IMG/VR virus record: IMGVR_UViG_3300010371_000069
Coordinates: 1 to 38,450 of that record
Origin: a virus
Strand: one strand, 5' to 3'
Length of the DNA: 38,450 bases
Shown here: positions 6,408 to 14,609 of the stretch, piece after piece
How the letters are laid out: the number at the start of each line of letters is the position of its first letter
Numbering within the stretch: position 1 is the stretch's first letter
Position numbers and translations under genes: made by a program
Notes under the pieces: model-generated
The model's input: only the letters and a program-made list of their open reading frames with translations
The model's database searches: none
Told to the model about the DNA's origin: nothing

Positions 6408-8011
6408 TGGATTTTCTCACTCTTCAAGAGAAACTTCAGCCGAAGCAATGTCCACGCTGGAACGATCGGCAGCGCCGTCTTCACGCGTACCATACCGTCC
6501 AGACCTACACGTTCTACGAGTTGCTCAAGGATACGCTGAAGGACTTCGACGATCGGTACGACTCGCAAGATAAGTACGTCGAACTTAATAAGCGCCGTTC
6601 GGCGGCCGAATATCGCCTAGCGCACATCATCACGCGCGACGTTGTCGCGATGCTCTTTGGCGAAGGCAAGTTCCCGACGATTCTCTTCGAGAACGAAAAC
6701 GATACCGATGCCGCGCGTGAGCTCATTCGCATCGCGAAGCTCGAGTCGCTACTCAACACCGCGGCGACCCAAGGCGCTCCCGGTGCTGTCGCGATCGTAC
6801 CGGAGATATTCGAGGACGGCGACTCCCGGCGACTCTACATCGACATTTGGGACGCGTGGGAATGCGACCCGGTCTTCGACCGGCTGCAACCCGGCAGGCT
6901 CAAGACGCTCACCCGCACATGGCTGGTCAAGCGCGAAGACCTCATCACCGATGGCTACGACATCGACAAGCTCGAAGAAAAGTGGAAGCGCAAGCTCGAA
7001 GGCGAGCACTCGCAAGAGCAGCGCCAATATCTCTTCTGGTATTGCCGTCGCCGCATCGAAGAGAACGAATCGATCTGGTTTGAGCCCGTTCCGCAGAAAG
7101 TCTACGAACGTAAGGACTGGAACGAGTGGGAGCGCGATGAAGAGCGCACGGTCGCACACAATCTCGGGCGTTGCAACGCGCGCTGGGTGGCACCGATCTC
7201 GCGCCCTGGCGCGATCGTGGGACCTTGCATCTTCGACGGTGCGATCACGAACGAGTTTCTCGTTGAGCGCATTGCAAGCGTTGGTGCCCAGGCGGTAGTT
7301 ACCGCTGGCCAACCGATTCTCGCAACCTCAACCGGGCAAGGCGATACTGGCGTTCAGGAAGACCTCACGGGTTCGGACGGCTATCCCAAGACCACTAAGT
7401 CGAACCGCATCGGTCCCGAAGACGTCATTGAAGTCTCGGAAAAAGACGGCGCGTGGCTCGTGCAACTCGATGCCGGCGCAGTCACACCGATGGATGCGCT
7501 CATTCTCCGCTTGCGGGCGCTCTCGCTCGAGAACTGCGGCGGCTCGCGCATCACTGAAGAATCGTTGGCTGGCGCAAAGTCCGGCTACGCGATGGAATTG
7601 CTCAACCAAGCATTGACCTACGTCGCGGGCGCTATGCGTCCGTCGTGGTCAGATGCGATCGTTGAACTCTTAGAACTCATCGCCTACATGATCGAAAAGT
7701 GCGGCGGTACCGTCGAAGGGCTGACCAAGAACATGAGCCCCGATGCGAAGTGGAAGTCTATTTCGTGGGGACCGTGGTACGAGCCGAGCGGACAGGATCT
7801 CGGATTCTACGTCACGGCTACCGTGCAAGCGAAAGAAGCTGGCTTGATCGATCAAGACACGGCCGTGGCTAATGTGGGCCCGCTCTACGACGTTGTCGAC
7901 GTCGATGGCATGAAGGCCAACATCGAAGCGGAGCAGACGCAAAAAGCTGCTCAAGAACAAGCGAATGCGCTTCAACTTAAGACCGCCGGCGGCTCGTCGG
8001 CAACTGCCTAG
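6407..8011 (+). CDS. Portal protein
   Basis: A 534-residue protein in the canonical place directly after terminase. It is rich in Asp/Glu/Arg helices and has the portal-like C-terminal helical region (PMDALILRLRALSLENCGG then SGYAMELLNQALTYVAG). The acidic, Gln-rich C-terminus matches many portals of the SPP1/HK97 broad group. It would form the dodecameric ring at one vertex through which DNA enters and leaves and to which the connector proteins bind. Assignment rests on order, size and overall character rather than on a single motif. It starts at ATG 6407 on the stop of terL. Confidence 0.85.
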   Translation: MDFLTLQEKLQPKQCPRWNDRQRRLHAYHTVQTYTFYELLKDTLKDFDDRYDSQDKYVELNKRRSAAEYRLAHIITRDVVAMLFGEGKFPTILFENENDTDAARELIRIAKLESLLNTAATQGAPGAVAIVPEIFEDGDSRRLYIDIWDAWECDPVFDRLQPGRLKTLTRTWLVKREDLITDGYDIDKLEEKWKRKLEGEHSQEQRQYLFWYCRRRIEENESIWFEPVPQKVYERKDWNEWERDEERTVAHNLGRCNARWVAPISRPGAIVGPCIFDGAITNEFLVERIASVGAQAVVTAGQPILATSTGQGDTGVQEDLTGSDGYPKTTKSNRIGPEDVIEVSEKDGAWLVQLDAGAVTPMDALILRLRALSLENCGGSRITEESLAGAKSGYAMELLNQALTYVAGAMRPSWSDAIVELLELIAYMIEKCGGTVEGLTKNMSPDAKWKSISWGPWYEPSGQDLGFYVTATVQAKEAGLIDQDTAVANVGPLYDVVDVDGMKANIEAEQTQKAAQEQANALQLKTAGGSSATA

Positions 8012-8020
8012 GGAGAATCG

Positions 8021-8503
8021 ATGAGCAAGCCGTTCAAGGTCAGCGCCGCTTACGAGTACGTCTCGTCGTTCACGGGAACGGTGCTCGCAGCGTCAGCAAC
8101 GCAGATCGTATTCACGCCGTTGAACTTTGCCAAGCCCGACGGACCGCCGCCCGGTGCCCCAAACGATGCGGTGCCGGCGATGCCTGCGCATGAAATCCTC
8201 ATCACGAATCCGACCGCAAATGTGCTGAAGCTCGCAGTCGCCGACGTGAATCAAGCGGGAAGCGCTAATGGCATGAAGGTCTATCCATCGATGGAAGGCC
8301 AGCAAGTGGCGTCCATGAAGCCACTCTTCATACATCCGGCCGATCTGCCCGCCATTTCGGCTGGCAATGAAATCATCGTGCCGGCTAACTGCATCGCGTT
8401 CCCGATCAAGGTTCGCGCGTACGGCCTCACGATCCAGGCGGTCTCGGCCGACGCCGCAGGCGTTTCGATTCAAGCCTACGGGCCGATCAATCTACTCGCA
8501 TGA
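8021..8503 (+). CDS. Hypothetical head-region structural protein
   Basis: A 160-residue, beta-rich protein of low charge (VLAASATQIVFTPLNF, NVLKLAVADVNQAG, IPVKVRAYG-like strands). GGGAGA lies just upstream of ATG 8021. It sits between the portal and the protease/scaffold genes, where many phages encode a head decoration or minor head protein. The sequence itself gives no family. The end overlaps the next gene by four bases (ATGA), so it is made in register with the protease. Confidence 0.6.
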   Translation: MSKPFKVSAAYEYVSSFTGTVLAASATQIVFTPLNFAKPDGPPPGAPNDAVPAMPAHEILITNPTANVLKLAVADVNQAGSANGMKVYPSMEGQQVASMKPLFIHPADLPAISAGNEIIVPANCIAFPIKVRAYGLTIQAVSADAAGVSIQAYGPINLLA

Positions 8504-8733
8504 TCCGCATCGTCGTTCATCGAGACGAAGACGGCGACACGCTTACGATTAACGGCCATGCTAACTTCGCTCCGCATGGGAAAGACATCGTTTGCGCAGC
8601 CGTAAGCGCGATTTATCAGACTGCGATTCTCGGACTCGCCGTCGTAGCGAAGCAATATCCTTCGTTCGTTGCCTTCGACGGCGACGTAACGCTGACCGAT
8701 ACCGCGGCGGGTTCCGCGCATCACCAACCATAG
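8500..8733 (+). CDS. prp: Prp-type cysteine protease
   Basis: A 77-residue protein of the Prp family (the protease that trims the N-terminus of ribosomal protein L27 in Firmicutes and some relatives). The signature GHANFAPHGKDIVCAAVS is present with the catalytic His (about residue 20) and Cys (about residue 32) twelve residues apart, as in Prp. It is shorter than cellular Prp (~105 residues), lacking part of the C-terminus. The next two genes, scaffold and capsid, both carry an L27-like LQLF motif near the N-terminus, so they are the likely substrates. In staphylococcal phage 80alpha the host Prp does this job; here the phage encodes its own. Confidence 0.85.
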   Translation: MIRIVVHRDEDGDTLTINGHANFAPHGKDIVCAAVSAIYQTAILGLAVVAKQYPSFVAFDGDVTLTDTAAGSAHHQP

Positions 8734-8747
8734 GAGATTCCACACGT

Positions 8748-9446
8748 ATGTTCGTGGGAATTCGTTCGTCGCTCGCGCAGGCCGCGGCGGCAGTGTTCAA
8801 CCTGCAACTCTTCACCGATGGAGACGACCCCGAACTCGGCCCAGCGCTCGAGATCGATGTTGACGCCCTTGGTGACGACGTCGTTAAACTCAAGACGATG
8901 CTCGGCAAAGCGTTGCACGAGAATAAGAAAGTTCGGCAGCAAGCCGGTAAGTACCGTACGGGGCTTCGTACCGCTGAATCAGAGCGGGACGCAGCGCGCG
9001 TACAAGTAACTGGCCTTGAGACCGAAAAGACCGATCTTAGCGGTAAGCTCGAAACAGCAAACCGCGCAAACGGTCAGTACAAAACGAACTTCAAGACGCA
9101 ACTGGTCGACCGAGCGTTGAAAGACGCGCTTAAGGCGGCTGGCGCGATCGATGTTGATCTCGTCGCAGGTGCAGTACCACGAGACAAGATTACCTGCGAC
9201 GACGAAACCTTCGCGCTCGGTGGCGTTGAAGACGTCGTAAAAGCCTTCCAAGAAGAGAAGGCGCATCTCTTCGGAAAACGGGCCCCTCCCCCGGTCACAG
9301 GCCGACATGGCCCTGGCCCCACAGGTGGCCCAACTGGCGCACCCACCACGACCGTCGACTATCGCGACACTTCAAAGACGCTCGAGCAACTCGAACGTGA
9401 ATCGAATATCGCGCAGTTCGGTCGACCCACCCTCGCAGGCGGCTAA
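8748..9446 (+). CDS. Capsid scaffolding protein
   Basis: A 232-residue protein starting at ATG 8748 behind TAGGAGA. A hydrophobic N-terminal leader ends in FNLQLFT (residues 17-23), the Prp cleavage motif; cutting after Phe would remove about 22 residues. Residues 45-120 are a long coiled coil (KLKTMLGKALHENKKVRQQ onwards). The C-terminus is Gly/Pro-rich then basic, as in scaffolds that bind capsid protein. It would direct procapsid assembly and leave before or during packaging. The stop codon lies in the loop of an intrinsic terminator. Confidence 0.85.
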   Translation: MFVGIRSSLAQAAAAVFNLQLFTDGDDPELGPALEIDVDALGDDVVKLKTMLGKALHENKKVRQQAGKYRTGLRTAESERDAARVQVTGLETEKTDLSGKLETANRANGQYKTNFKTQLVDRALKDALKAAGAIDVDLVAGAVPRDKITCDDETFALGGVEDVVKAFQEEKAHLFGKRAPPPVTGRHGPGPTGGPTGAPTTTVDYRDTSKTLEQLERESNIAQFGRPTLAGG

Positions 9447-9459
9447 AAGCCGCCTTTTT
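9438..9459 (+). terminator. Rho-independent terminator on the scaffold stop codon
   Basis: GGCGGC (9438-9443) and GCCGCC (9449-9454) form a 6-bp stem with loop TAAAA, followed by TTTTT. The scaffold TAA stop is part of the loop, so translating ribosomes would cover the stem. It separates scaffold from capsid gene; no clear promoter was found between them. Confidence 0.6.
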
Positions 9460-9531
9460 ACTTGCAGCGTTTGCTCGGGACAGGTGCCCGGTAGCGCGCT
9501 TCTCTCATCGACTAATGGAGGAAGACGCTTC

Positions 9532-11079
9532 ATGCGTGGCTCTCATCTCGGTGCGACGCTGCTTGCTGCTATCGCAGCGAAGTTCGATCTGCAGCTTTTC
9601 ACCAATACCAACGTCTCGCAATTCCCGGGACCGATTGCGAACGAACTTCAGCAAGGGTACCTCGAACGAGCGTACCAACCGGGTCTCGAACCCAACGAAG
9701 TCTACAACCTCGCTTGCGATCGTCTCGATGTCCCGGCGCACACCGGCGACACGCTGACGCGCACCAAGCCGGGCCTCTTGACCGCAAACGAAGATCCGGT
9801 CGATCCATCGCTCGCCACCGGCCTTACGAACGGCATGACGAACGAGCAGTACGCTAACGAACAGTACACCGTCACGATGGAACTGTTCAACGGCACGCAA
9901 ACCATCGACATCAAGACCTCGCCGATGGGTATCCTCGATCGTTGGCGCCGAGTCGTAAAGGCTGGCGTGAAACAGTCGCGCCAATCCGTCGACCGCTATC
10001 GCCGTAACCAGCTCATGGGCGGCCTGTGCGTATCGAAAGGCGGCCTCAAGCTCGTCAACGGTTACCTCGGTGGCACGACCATCGTGACTACAGCCACCAC
10101 GACGTCGACCACCTGTCATGTCGACGATGCGTCGGGCTTCACGTTCACGCTGGTAAATGGCGATCAGGTTCCGGTCAGTGGCGGCGCACCGTTGCCGTTG
10201 CTGAAGAATGGCGTGCAGATCGCGAACGTCATCGGGTTTACGCTCGATACCACGAACGCGCTCGTCAATGTCAAGACCGGTGCGGCCGTCGGTAACGGCG
10301 GTAGCTCGCTGCGCGTCATGCGTGGCACGAACGCCGCTCTGGCGTCGTCTCCGACCGTCGCACTCGGGACGAACGTCTCGGGCCGTGGCGCATCGGCTAC
10401 GCTCACGTTAGATACGGCTGTATCGTTCGCCGCCGGCGACGTGGTCCAATCCGGCTTCGCGCCGAAGATCGTCTATCCGAACGGGAAGGCGCACTTCTCG
10501 CAGCTCGGTAACTCCGATCTCTTCTCTGAAGCCGCCATCCTCGATATGGTCGCCTATCTGCGCGATGCGCAGGTGCCCCCCATCATCGACGACATGTACG
10601 CGTGCGTGCTCGACAACACCACGTGGCGTCAGCTCTACGCAGACCAAGACTTCAAGCAGGCGTTCGAAACGCGCGGCGGCGATCCGGTCTACGCAAAGGC
10701 TCGCCTCGCGTCGCACCTTGGCGTCGCGTTCTTCATGAGCACGAACGCTCCGTACACTCCGGCGCAAGCGGGGCTTTCGAATCCCGTCCGGTGGCCGGTC
10801 GTGTTTGGGCAAGGCGCTCTTGTCGACGGCATCTCGGAAATCAATGGCATGTTCGCCGACATCAACGACGAGGAGAAGAAATTCGCCTACGTCAGCGAGA
10901 CCGACGGCATCTGTACTGCGATTCGCCCGCCGATCGACAACAACGGTCGCTTCGTTCAAGTGTCGTGGGAGACGATCCGCGGCGACGTTGTGCCGACCGA
11001 CCTCACGGCCAACGGCATCGTCGAATCTGCAGGTTACGGCTACGCGAAGCGCGCCGTGTTCTGCCCGGTTCGCGGCTAA
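9532..11079 (+). CDS. Major capsid protein
   Basis: A 515-residue protein starting at ATG 9532 after GGAGGAAG. The leader (LGATLLAAIAAKFDLQLFT) ends in the same Prp motif as the scaffold, at residues 18-24; cleavage after Phe would leave ~492 residues. The body has the features of a phage capsid protein: RVVKAGVKQSRQSVDRYRR, a core beta region near DDMYACVLDNTTWRQLYAD, and ending in conserved-looking strands. Residues ~178-312 form a Thr/Val/Gly-rich beta segment (TIVTTATTTSTTC and so on) that looks like an inserted domain projecting from the shell. Position after the scaffold and the matching leader make the assignment firm. Confidence 0.85.
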   Translation: MRGSHLGATLLAAIAAKFDLQLFTNTNVSQFPGPIANELQQGYLERAYQPGLEPNEVYNLACDRLDVPAHTGDTLTRTKPGLLTANEDPVDPSLATGLTNGMTNEQYANEQYTVTMELFNGTQTIDIKTSPMGILDRWRRVVKAGVKQSRQSVDRYRRNQLMGGLCVSKGGLKLVNGYLGGTTIVTTATTTSTTCHVDDASGFTFTLVNGDQVPVSGGAPLPLLKNGVQIANVIGFTLDTTNALVNVKTGAAVGNGGSSLRVMRGTNAALASSPTVALGTNVSGRGASATLTLDTAVSFAAGDVVQSGFAPKIVYPNGKAHFSQLGNSDLFSEAAILDMVAYLRDAQVPPIIDDMYACVLDNTTWRQLYADQDFKQAFETRGGDPVYAKARLASHLGVAFFMSTNAPYTPAQAGLSNPVRWPVVFGQGALVDGISEINGMFADINDEEKKFAYVSETDGICTAIRPPIDNNGRFVQVSWETIRGDVVPTDLTANGIVESAGYGYAKRAVFCPVRG

Positions 11080-11092
11080 CCGATTCCATGAA

Positions 11093-11122
11093 GGCCGCGT
11101 AGCGCGAAGGCGTTGCGCGGCC
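11093..11122 (+). other. Hairpin downstream of the capsid gene
   Basis: GGCCGCG (11093-11099) pairs with CGCGGCC (11116-11122). There is no uridine tract directly after it, so it is not a typical intrinsic terminator; it may stabilise the 3' end of capsid mRNA. Confidence 0.4.
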
Positions 11123-11149
11123 ACCTCCTTTCACCTTTAAGAGGTAGCA

Positions 11150-11530
11150 ATGGCTCCGCATTTCGATAACGTGCTAGACGCACAGCGATTCAATGATACG
11201 CGTCGACGCGAAGTCGAAGCTGCCGTGTCGATTTATCCGAGCGATAAACTGCGCGTGCGTCCAACGCACTACCAGGCCGTCGCAACAAACACCGGACAGA
11301 TCGTTCAGTTCCGACCCACCGAGATCATCGACGACCCGCACCGTATCCGTATCATGGACGAACACGATGTGGAATACGTTGTCGTATCGCGCGAGAAGAA
11401 GTCTCGCAAGGTGGCGGAGCCTGAAGAGAAGCCGGAACCGGTTGCGGCCGAAAAGCAGGCTGACGAATTACGTGCCGGCGATGAAGGCATGCCCGACGCG
11501 CCGGAGTGGTCCCCCACAGACTCGGAGTAA
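11150..11530 (+). CDS. Hypothetical small head protein with acidic tail
   Basis: A 126-residue protein starting at ATG 11150 behind AAGAGGT. The first 80 residues contain probable beta strands (QIVQFRPTEII, EHDVEYVVVSREKK). The last 45 residues are strongly acidic and Pro-rich (EPEEKPEPVAAEKQADE), a disordered tail. Similar small proteins with acidic tails often follow capsid genes in myophages. I do not recognise a family. Confidence 0.55.
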   Translation: MAPHFDNVLDAQRFNDTRRREVEAAVSIYPSDKLRVRPTHYQAVATNTGQIVQFRPTEIIDDPHRIRIMDEHDVEYVVVSREKKSRKVAEPEEKPEPVAAEKQADELRAGDEGMPDAPEWSPTDSE

Positions 11531-11536
11531 CGCTCG

Positions 11537-12394
11537 ATGCTGACCGAACAACAAAAGGACGAGGTCGAGCGGCACCTTCGCTATCCCTCTTCGGGTGCAT
11601 CGTATAGCCAACTCGGGCCGCCGTTCCTCGCGCAATTAGGTACCGGGGCCGGCATGCTCGGCTTTCCGACAGATCCCGCGAATATCGGTCTACGCTTTCG
11701 CCTTAATAACTTGCCGATCGACATCGAAGTTAAAGTCGTTGGCGCGGATCATCCGAACTTCGACCTCTACCTCGCAAGCGGCGGCGTCGACATTCCGGTG
11801 ACGATTCCCGGGGCGATTACCGTGGGCGACCCCGCGATCGTACAGATCGATCAACAAGCCTTCACGCACACGCTAGCAGCCGGTGATACCGCAATCATCG
11901 TTGCGGCCGCGATCGCGCAGCAGATTACAAGCGACCCGATCTTGGGACCATCCTTCGTCGCTGTACCGCTCTCGAACCTTATTCAGGTTCGATCACGTAT
12001 GTATGGTTCGAAGTTTAACTCGACGTCGGTCTCGGTATTCAGCGGAGCGTCGATCACGCTCGCCGTGAATCAACCCGGCACGAGCACGCCGACGAAACGC
12101 ATTTTTGGCGGGAACGACCCGCCAGGTCCGGTGTTCGTTGACCCGAACGCCAATCCGTCGGTGCCGATCTATGGGTACTTGCCGTGGTGCCGGTTCTGGG
12201 AGAATCAAATCGGCCTCTCGGCCGATGGCATGGACACAATCAAGGCCGACGTCTTCACGCAAGAGCGCCTTGAATACGGCAAGCGGCGCAAAGCGTATTT
12301 CGATGCGTGTCGCGATCTCGCGCAAGCGCTCGGTATTCAGTACGCCGGTGGCGGAACGTTCGACGGTGGCGGCCCCCGCCGCCGTACCACCTAG
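11537..12394 (+). CDS. Probable head-tail connector protein with inserted beta domain
   Basis: A 285-residue protein. The N-terminus (LTEQQKDEVERHLRYPSSG) and C-terminus (ERLEYGKRRKAYFDACRDLAQALGI) resemble the two helical ends of phage head-tail connector or adaptor proteins. Between them, residues ~60-180 are a beta-rich insert with the pattern VGDPAIVQIDQQAFTHTLAAGDTAIIVAAAIAQQI. The same module type recurs in the tail-terminator candidate at 13516. The arrangement suggests a short ancestral connector enlarged by insertion. It would sit below the portal. The next gene has a strong AGGAGAGA before it. Confidence 0.6.
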   Translation: MLTEQQKDEVERHLRYPSSGASYSQLGPPFLAQLGTGAGMLGFPTDPANIGLRFRLNNLPIDIEVKVVGADHPNFDLYLASGGVDIPVTIPGAITVGDPAIVQIDQQAFTHTLAAGDTAIIVAAAIAQQITSDPILGPSFVAVPLSNLIQVRSRMYGSKFNSTSVSVFSGASITLAVNQPGTSTPTKRIFGGNDPPGPVFVDPNANPSVPIYGYLPWCRFWENQIGLSADGMDTIKADVFTQERLEYGKRRKAYFDACRDLAQALGIQYAGGGTFDGGGPRRRTT

Positions 12395-12402
12395 GAGAGA
12401 GC

Positions 12403-13164
12403 ATGAGCAGCATTGCCCGCTTCGATCGAAAGATTCAGCGCGGGCGCGGCAAGGCTGCGCACAAACTCGGCCAGACGTATACCGTGCAGCGCTGGACGCC
12501 CACGACGAACGTATCGGTAACCTCAAACCCGCAAGTTGTCGTTGGCCTTGAGATTATTCCCGACAAGACGTCGCGTAAGGACCTCATCGAGAACGACACA
12601 TTCGGTCTTCAGGTGTTCGTCGCTACGTGCAATAATAAAAAATTGCTCATCGGCGACGTTCTGACCGAAACCGGCTACCAGGCGCGCAAGAACAACGTCT
12701 TTACGGTTGCGCAGATCCGGCCAACAAAGGCAACGCTCCTCGTGCGCACCGAGTTCGCGTGTGGTCTCACCTGGCCACGGCCGCATGCCGGCCAGTCGTC
12801 TCAGCAGCCTGTCTCGGGATCGCAAGAAGAAACAGGATACGGCGGCAGCGACGATGCGAGCGAGTGGATACTCTCGCTGGTCAATGGTGACTATTTCTTC
12901 ACAAATGCGCTCGGTGCTACGCCGGCTACGGTTCAATGCGGAATTGTTCCACGCGAGCGCGTTCGGGACGGAAACTTTCTCGGAACTCCCACCGACTTAC
13001 CCCGTGCGCAGTTCATCGTTTATGTGCCGAACCTGAATGGTCAAGCGCTCGACGTGTATCATCGTATCAAGTTTCCAAACGGCGACAAGTACGAGATTAA
13101 GTCTTTCGGGAACAGCGACGATGCAGGCTTTGAGGGTTACGTTTGCGTCTGTGAGAAGGTCTGA
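12403..13164 (+). CDS. Hypothetical head-tail completion protein
   Basis: A 253-residue protein from ATG 12403, with AGGAGAGA just upstream. It begins with a basic segment (SIARFDRKIQRGRGKAAHK), then beta-rich regions with a possible two-part structure: residues 20-120 and, after a Gly/Ser/Gln linker near 125-145, residues 150-253 (FIVYVPNLNGQALDVYHRI and others). The place between the connector and the tail terminator suggests a neck or tail-completion role. The stop overlaps the start of the receiver-domain gene (TGATG), so they are translated together. Confidence 0.5.
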   Translation: MSSIARFDRKIQRGRGKAAHKLGQTYTVQRWTPTTNVSVTSNPQVVVGLEIIPDKTSRKDLIENDTFGLQVFVATCNNKKLLIGDVLTETGYQARKNNVFTVAQIRPTKATLLVRTEFACGLTWPRPHAGQSSQQPVSGSQEETGYGGSDDASEWILSLVNGDYFFTNALGATPATVQCGIVPRERVRDGNFLGTPTDLPRAQFIVYVPNLNGQALDVYHRIKFPNGDKYEIKSFGNSDDAGFEGYVCVCEKV

Positions 13165-13529
13165 TGGCGCGCTTTGTTGTTGTCGACGATAGCCAGCCGT
13201 TTCGCTCGATGCTCGCGCGCATTCTACGCCAAGCCGGACACCAAGTCATCGGCGAAGCCGGCGATGGCCGCGAAGGATTGGCCCTCGTTCATCGGCTGAA
13301 GCCCGACGCGGTGACGCTTGACATTATCATGCCGAGTAAGAATGGCGATGATGTTGCGCGCGAACTCCTTGATGGGGGCTTCCCGGTCAAAGTCTTTATG
13401 GTGTCATCGATGTCGCAGAGAGCGGTCTACGAGCCGCTCATGCAAGCCGGTGCGCACTTCATCTCGAAGCCATACATGCCCGATAAGGTCGTGAAGATCG
13501 TCACGCGAGGTTTGAATGGGAAGCCTTGA
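13164..13529 (+). CDS. CheY-like response-regulator receiver protein
   Basis: A 121-residue single-domain receiver protein. All catalytic residues of the family are in place: acidic pair D8-D9 in FVVVDDS, phospho-acceptor D53 in VTLDIIMP with MP at +3/+4, G61, the switch Ser S81 in MVSSMS (Thr87 of CheY), and K102 in ISKPY (Lys109). F99 occupies the Tyr106 place. No output domain follows, as in CheY. It resembles CheY of the Bacillus/Thermotoga kind (SSMSQR near the switch). It overlaps the upstream gene by one base and the downstream gene by up to 14, inside the neck/tail cluster, so it is co-translated with virion proteins. No histidine kinase is encoded nearby. Role unknown: host signalling interference or a domesticated structural part are both possible. 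Confidence 0.9.
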   Translation: MARFVVVDDSQPFRSMLARILRQAGHQVIGEAGDGREGLALVHRLKPDAVTLDIIMPSKNGDDVARELLDGGFPVKVFMVSSMSQRAVYEPLMQAGAHFISKPYMPDKVVKIVTRGLNGKP

Positions 13530-14379
13530 CATGGCGCTCGCCGCGATCCGCAGTACCGTGAACGCGACGCTCGAAGCCGCGAACCTCGTGAGCGAGCCCG
13601 ATCAAGTATTCGTTGGCTGGCCGACCGGTCAAGAACTCCACGATGTCATGCATCAACCCGGTGCTGGCTCCCAGGTTTCGATCTGGCCGTTCGATGACCC
13701 AAAGCCTTGCCCGCGCTATCACCCGACGAAGGAACTGATTTCCACGAACGCGCCGGGCGTGCAAGCATCGCTTGATTCAACGAAGCAGATCCTCACGTTT
13801 TCGGGGACGCCCAAGACGGGTGACCTCGTGCATGCCTTCTTCGGTAAGCCTCTTGTCGACGCAAATTACACCGTGATCGCGGGCGACACGCCAGCATCGA
13901 TCGCAGCAGCCATTCTCGCTAAAGCGAACACCGAGATGCCCGCCGGCGTCCACATCACGATCAGCGGCGCAGCACTTACGGTTACCGGGGCGTTCTGGCA
14001 GCGGTGCAACATCGGACAAGTCGATGCGGCGACATACTCTCGCGAGATCAATCGCATGTCGCAAACAGTGCAGGTCAATGTGTGGTCGCCAAACGCGCAA
14101 GAGCGTTCGGATATTGCGAAGGTGATCGAGACGAATCTCGGCGGCACGAATCAACCGTTTCTCATGATGGCCGACGGCACCGGACTGCGCTTTAAATATG
14201 CGGGGCCGAAATGGCGCGATCAGGCGCAGCAAGCGTACTCCGCGTATCGCGCGATCTTGCTCTTTCAAATCGAGTACGGCATCACGCAGATCATCAACAC
14301 GACCTCAGTTGAGGCAATCGAAGGCACCATCACAGCCGATGGCTCCGCACCCATTACCGTTATAACCGGAGGACCATAG
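13516..14379 (+). CDS. Probable tail terminator/tail completion protein
   Basis: A 287-residue protein. Either ATG 13516 (GAGG five bases upstream, overlapping the receiver gene) or ATG 13531 (GGGAAG upstream, giving MALAAIRS) could be the start. Ends resemble myophage tail-completion proteins: VQVNVWSPNAQERSDIAKVIETNL and YRAILLFQIEYGI near the C-terminus. A central insert (~90-155) has the pattern TGDLVHAFF then YTVIAGDTPASIAAAILAKAN, like the insert of the 11537 gene. Its position immediately before the sheath supports a role in closing the tail top. Function is inferred. Confidence 0.6.
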   Translation: MGSLDMALAAIRSTVNATLEAANLVSEPDQVFVGWPTGQELHDVMHQPGAGSQVSIWPFDDPKPCPRYHPTKELISTNAPGVQASLDSTKQILTFSGTPKTGDLVHAFFGKPLVDANYTVIAGDTPASIAAAILAKANTEMPAGVHITISGAALTVTGAFWQRCNIGQVDAATYSREINRMSQTVQVNVWSPNAQERSDIAKVIETNLGGTNQPFLMMADGTGLRFKYAGPKWRDQAQQAYSAYRAILLFQIEYGITQIINTTSVEAIEGTITADGSAPITVITGGP

Positions 14380-14603
14380 TGGAATACATCGTCACCCATC
14401 CGATGATCGTCAACGGCGTTCGTCGGCGCCGCGGAGACGTGCTCTCGGGTGCCGACGCCGAGGCCGTTCGCGACAACGCAAACCTGCACGACACGTGTGT
14501 GATAAACCCGCACGTGCCGTTCTCCGCAGCAGCACCAGCGCCAAGCACGCCACCTGCGGCACCGACAAAAGTTGCCGCTCCACCTCGCACGACGGAGGAT
14601 TAG
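14379..14603 (+). CDS. Hypothetical small protein
   Basis: A 74-residue protein from GTG 14379 overlapping the upstream stop, with GGAGG upstream. The first 45 residues are compact (EYIVTHPMIVNGVRRRRGDVLS, ADAEAVRDNANLHDTC); the last 30 are Ala/Pro-rich and disordered. Small proteins of this kind often precede the sheath gene in Mu-like and other myophages, but I do not recognise it. Confidence 0.6.
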   Translation: MEYIVTHPMIVNGVRRRRGDVLSGADAEAVRDNANLHDTCVINPHVPFSAAAPAPSTPPAAPTKVAAPPRTTED

Positions 14604-14609
14604 TTCTAA

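Noticed and set aside
10408-11124. Long minus-strand ORF inside the capsid gene
   Set aside because: Arg/Val/Asp/His-rich antisense frame of a strongly supported capsid gene.
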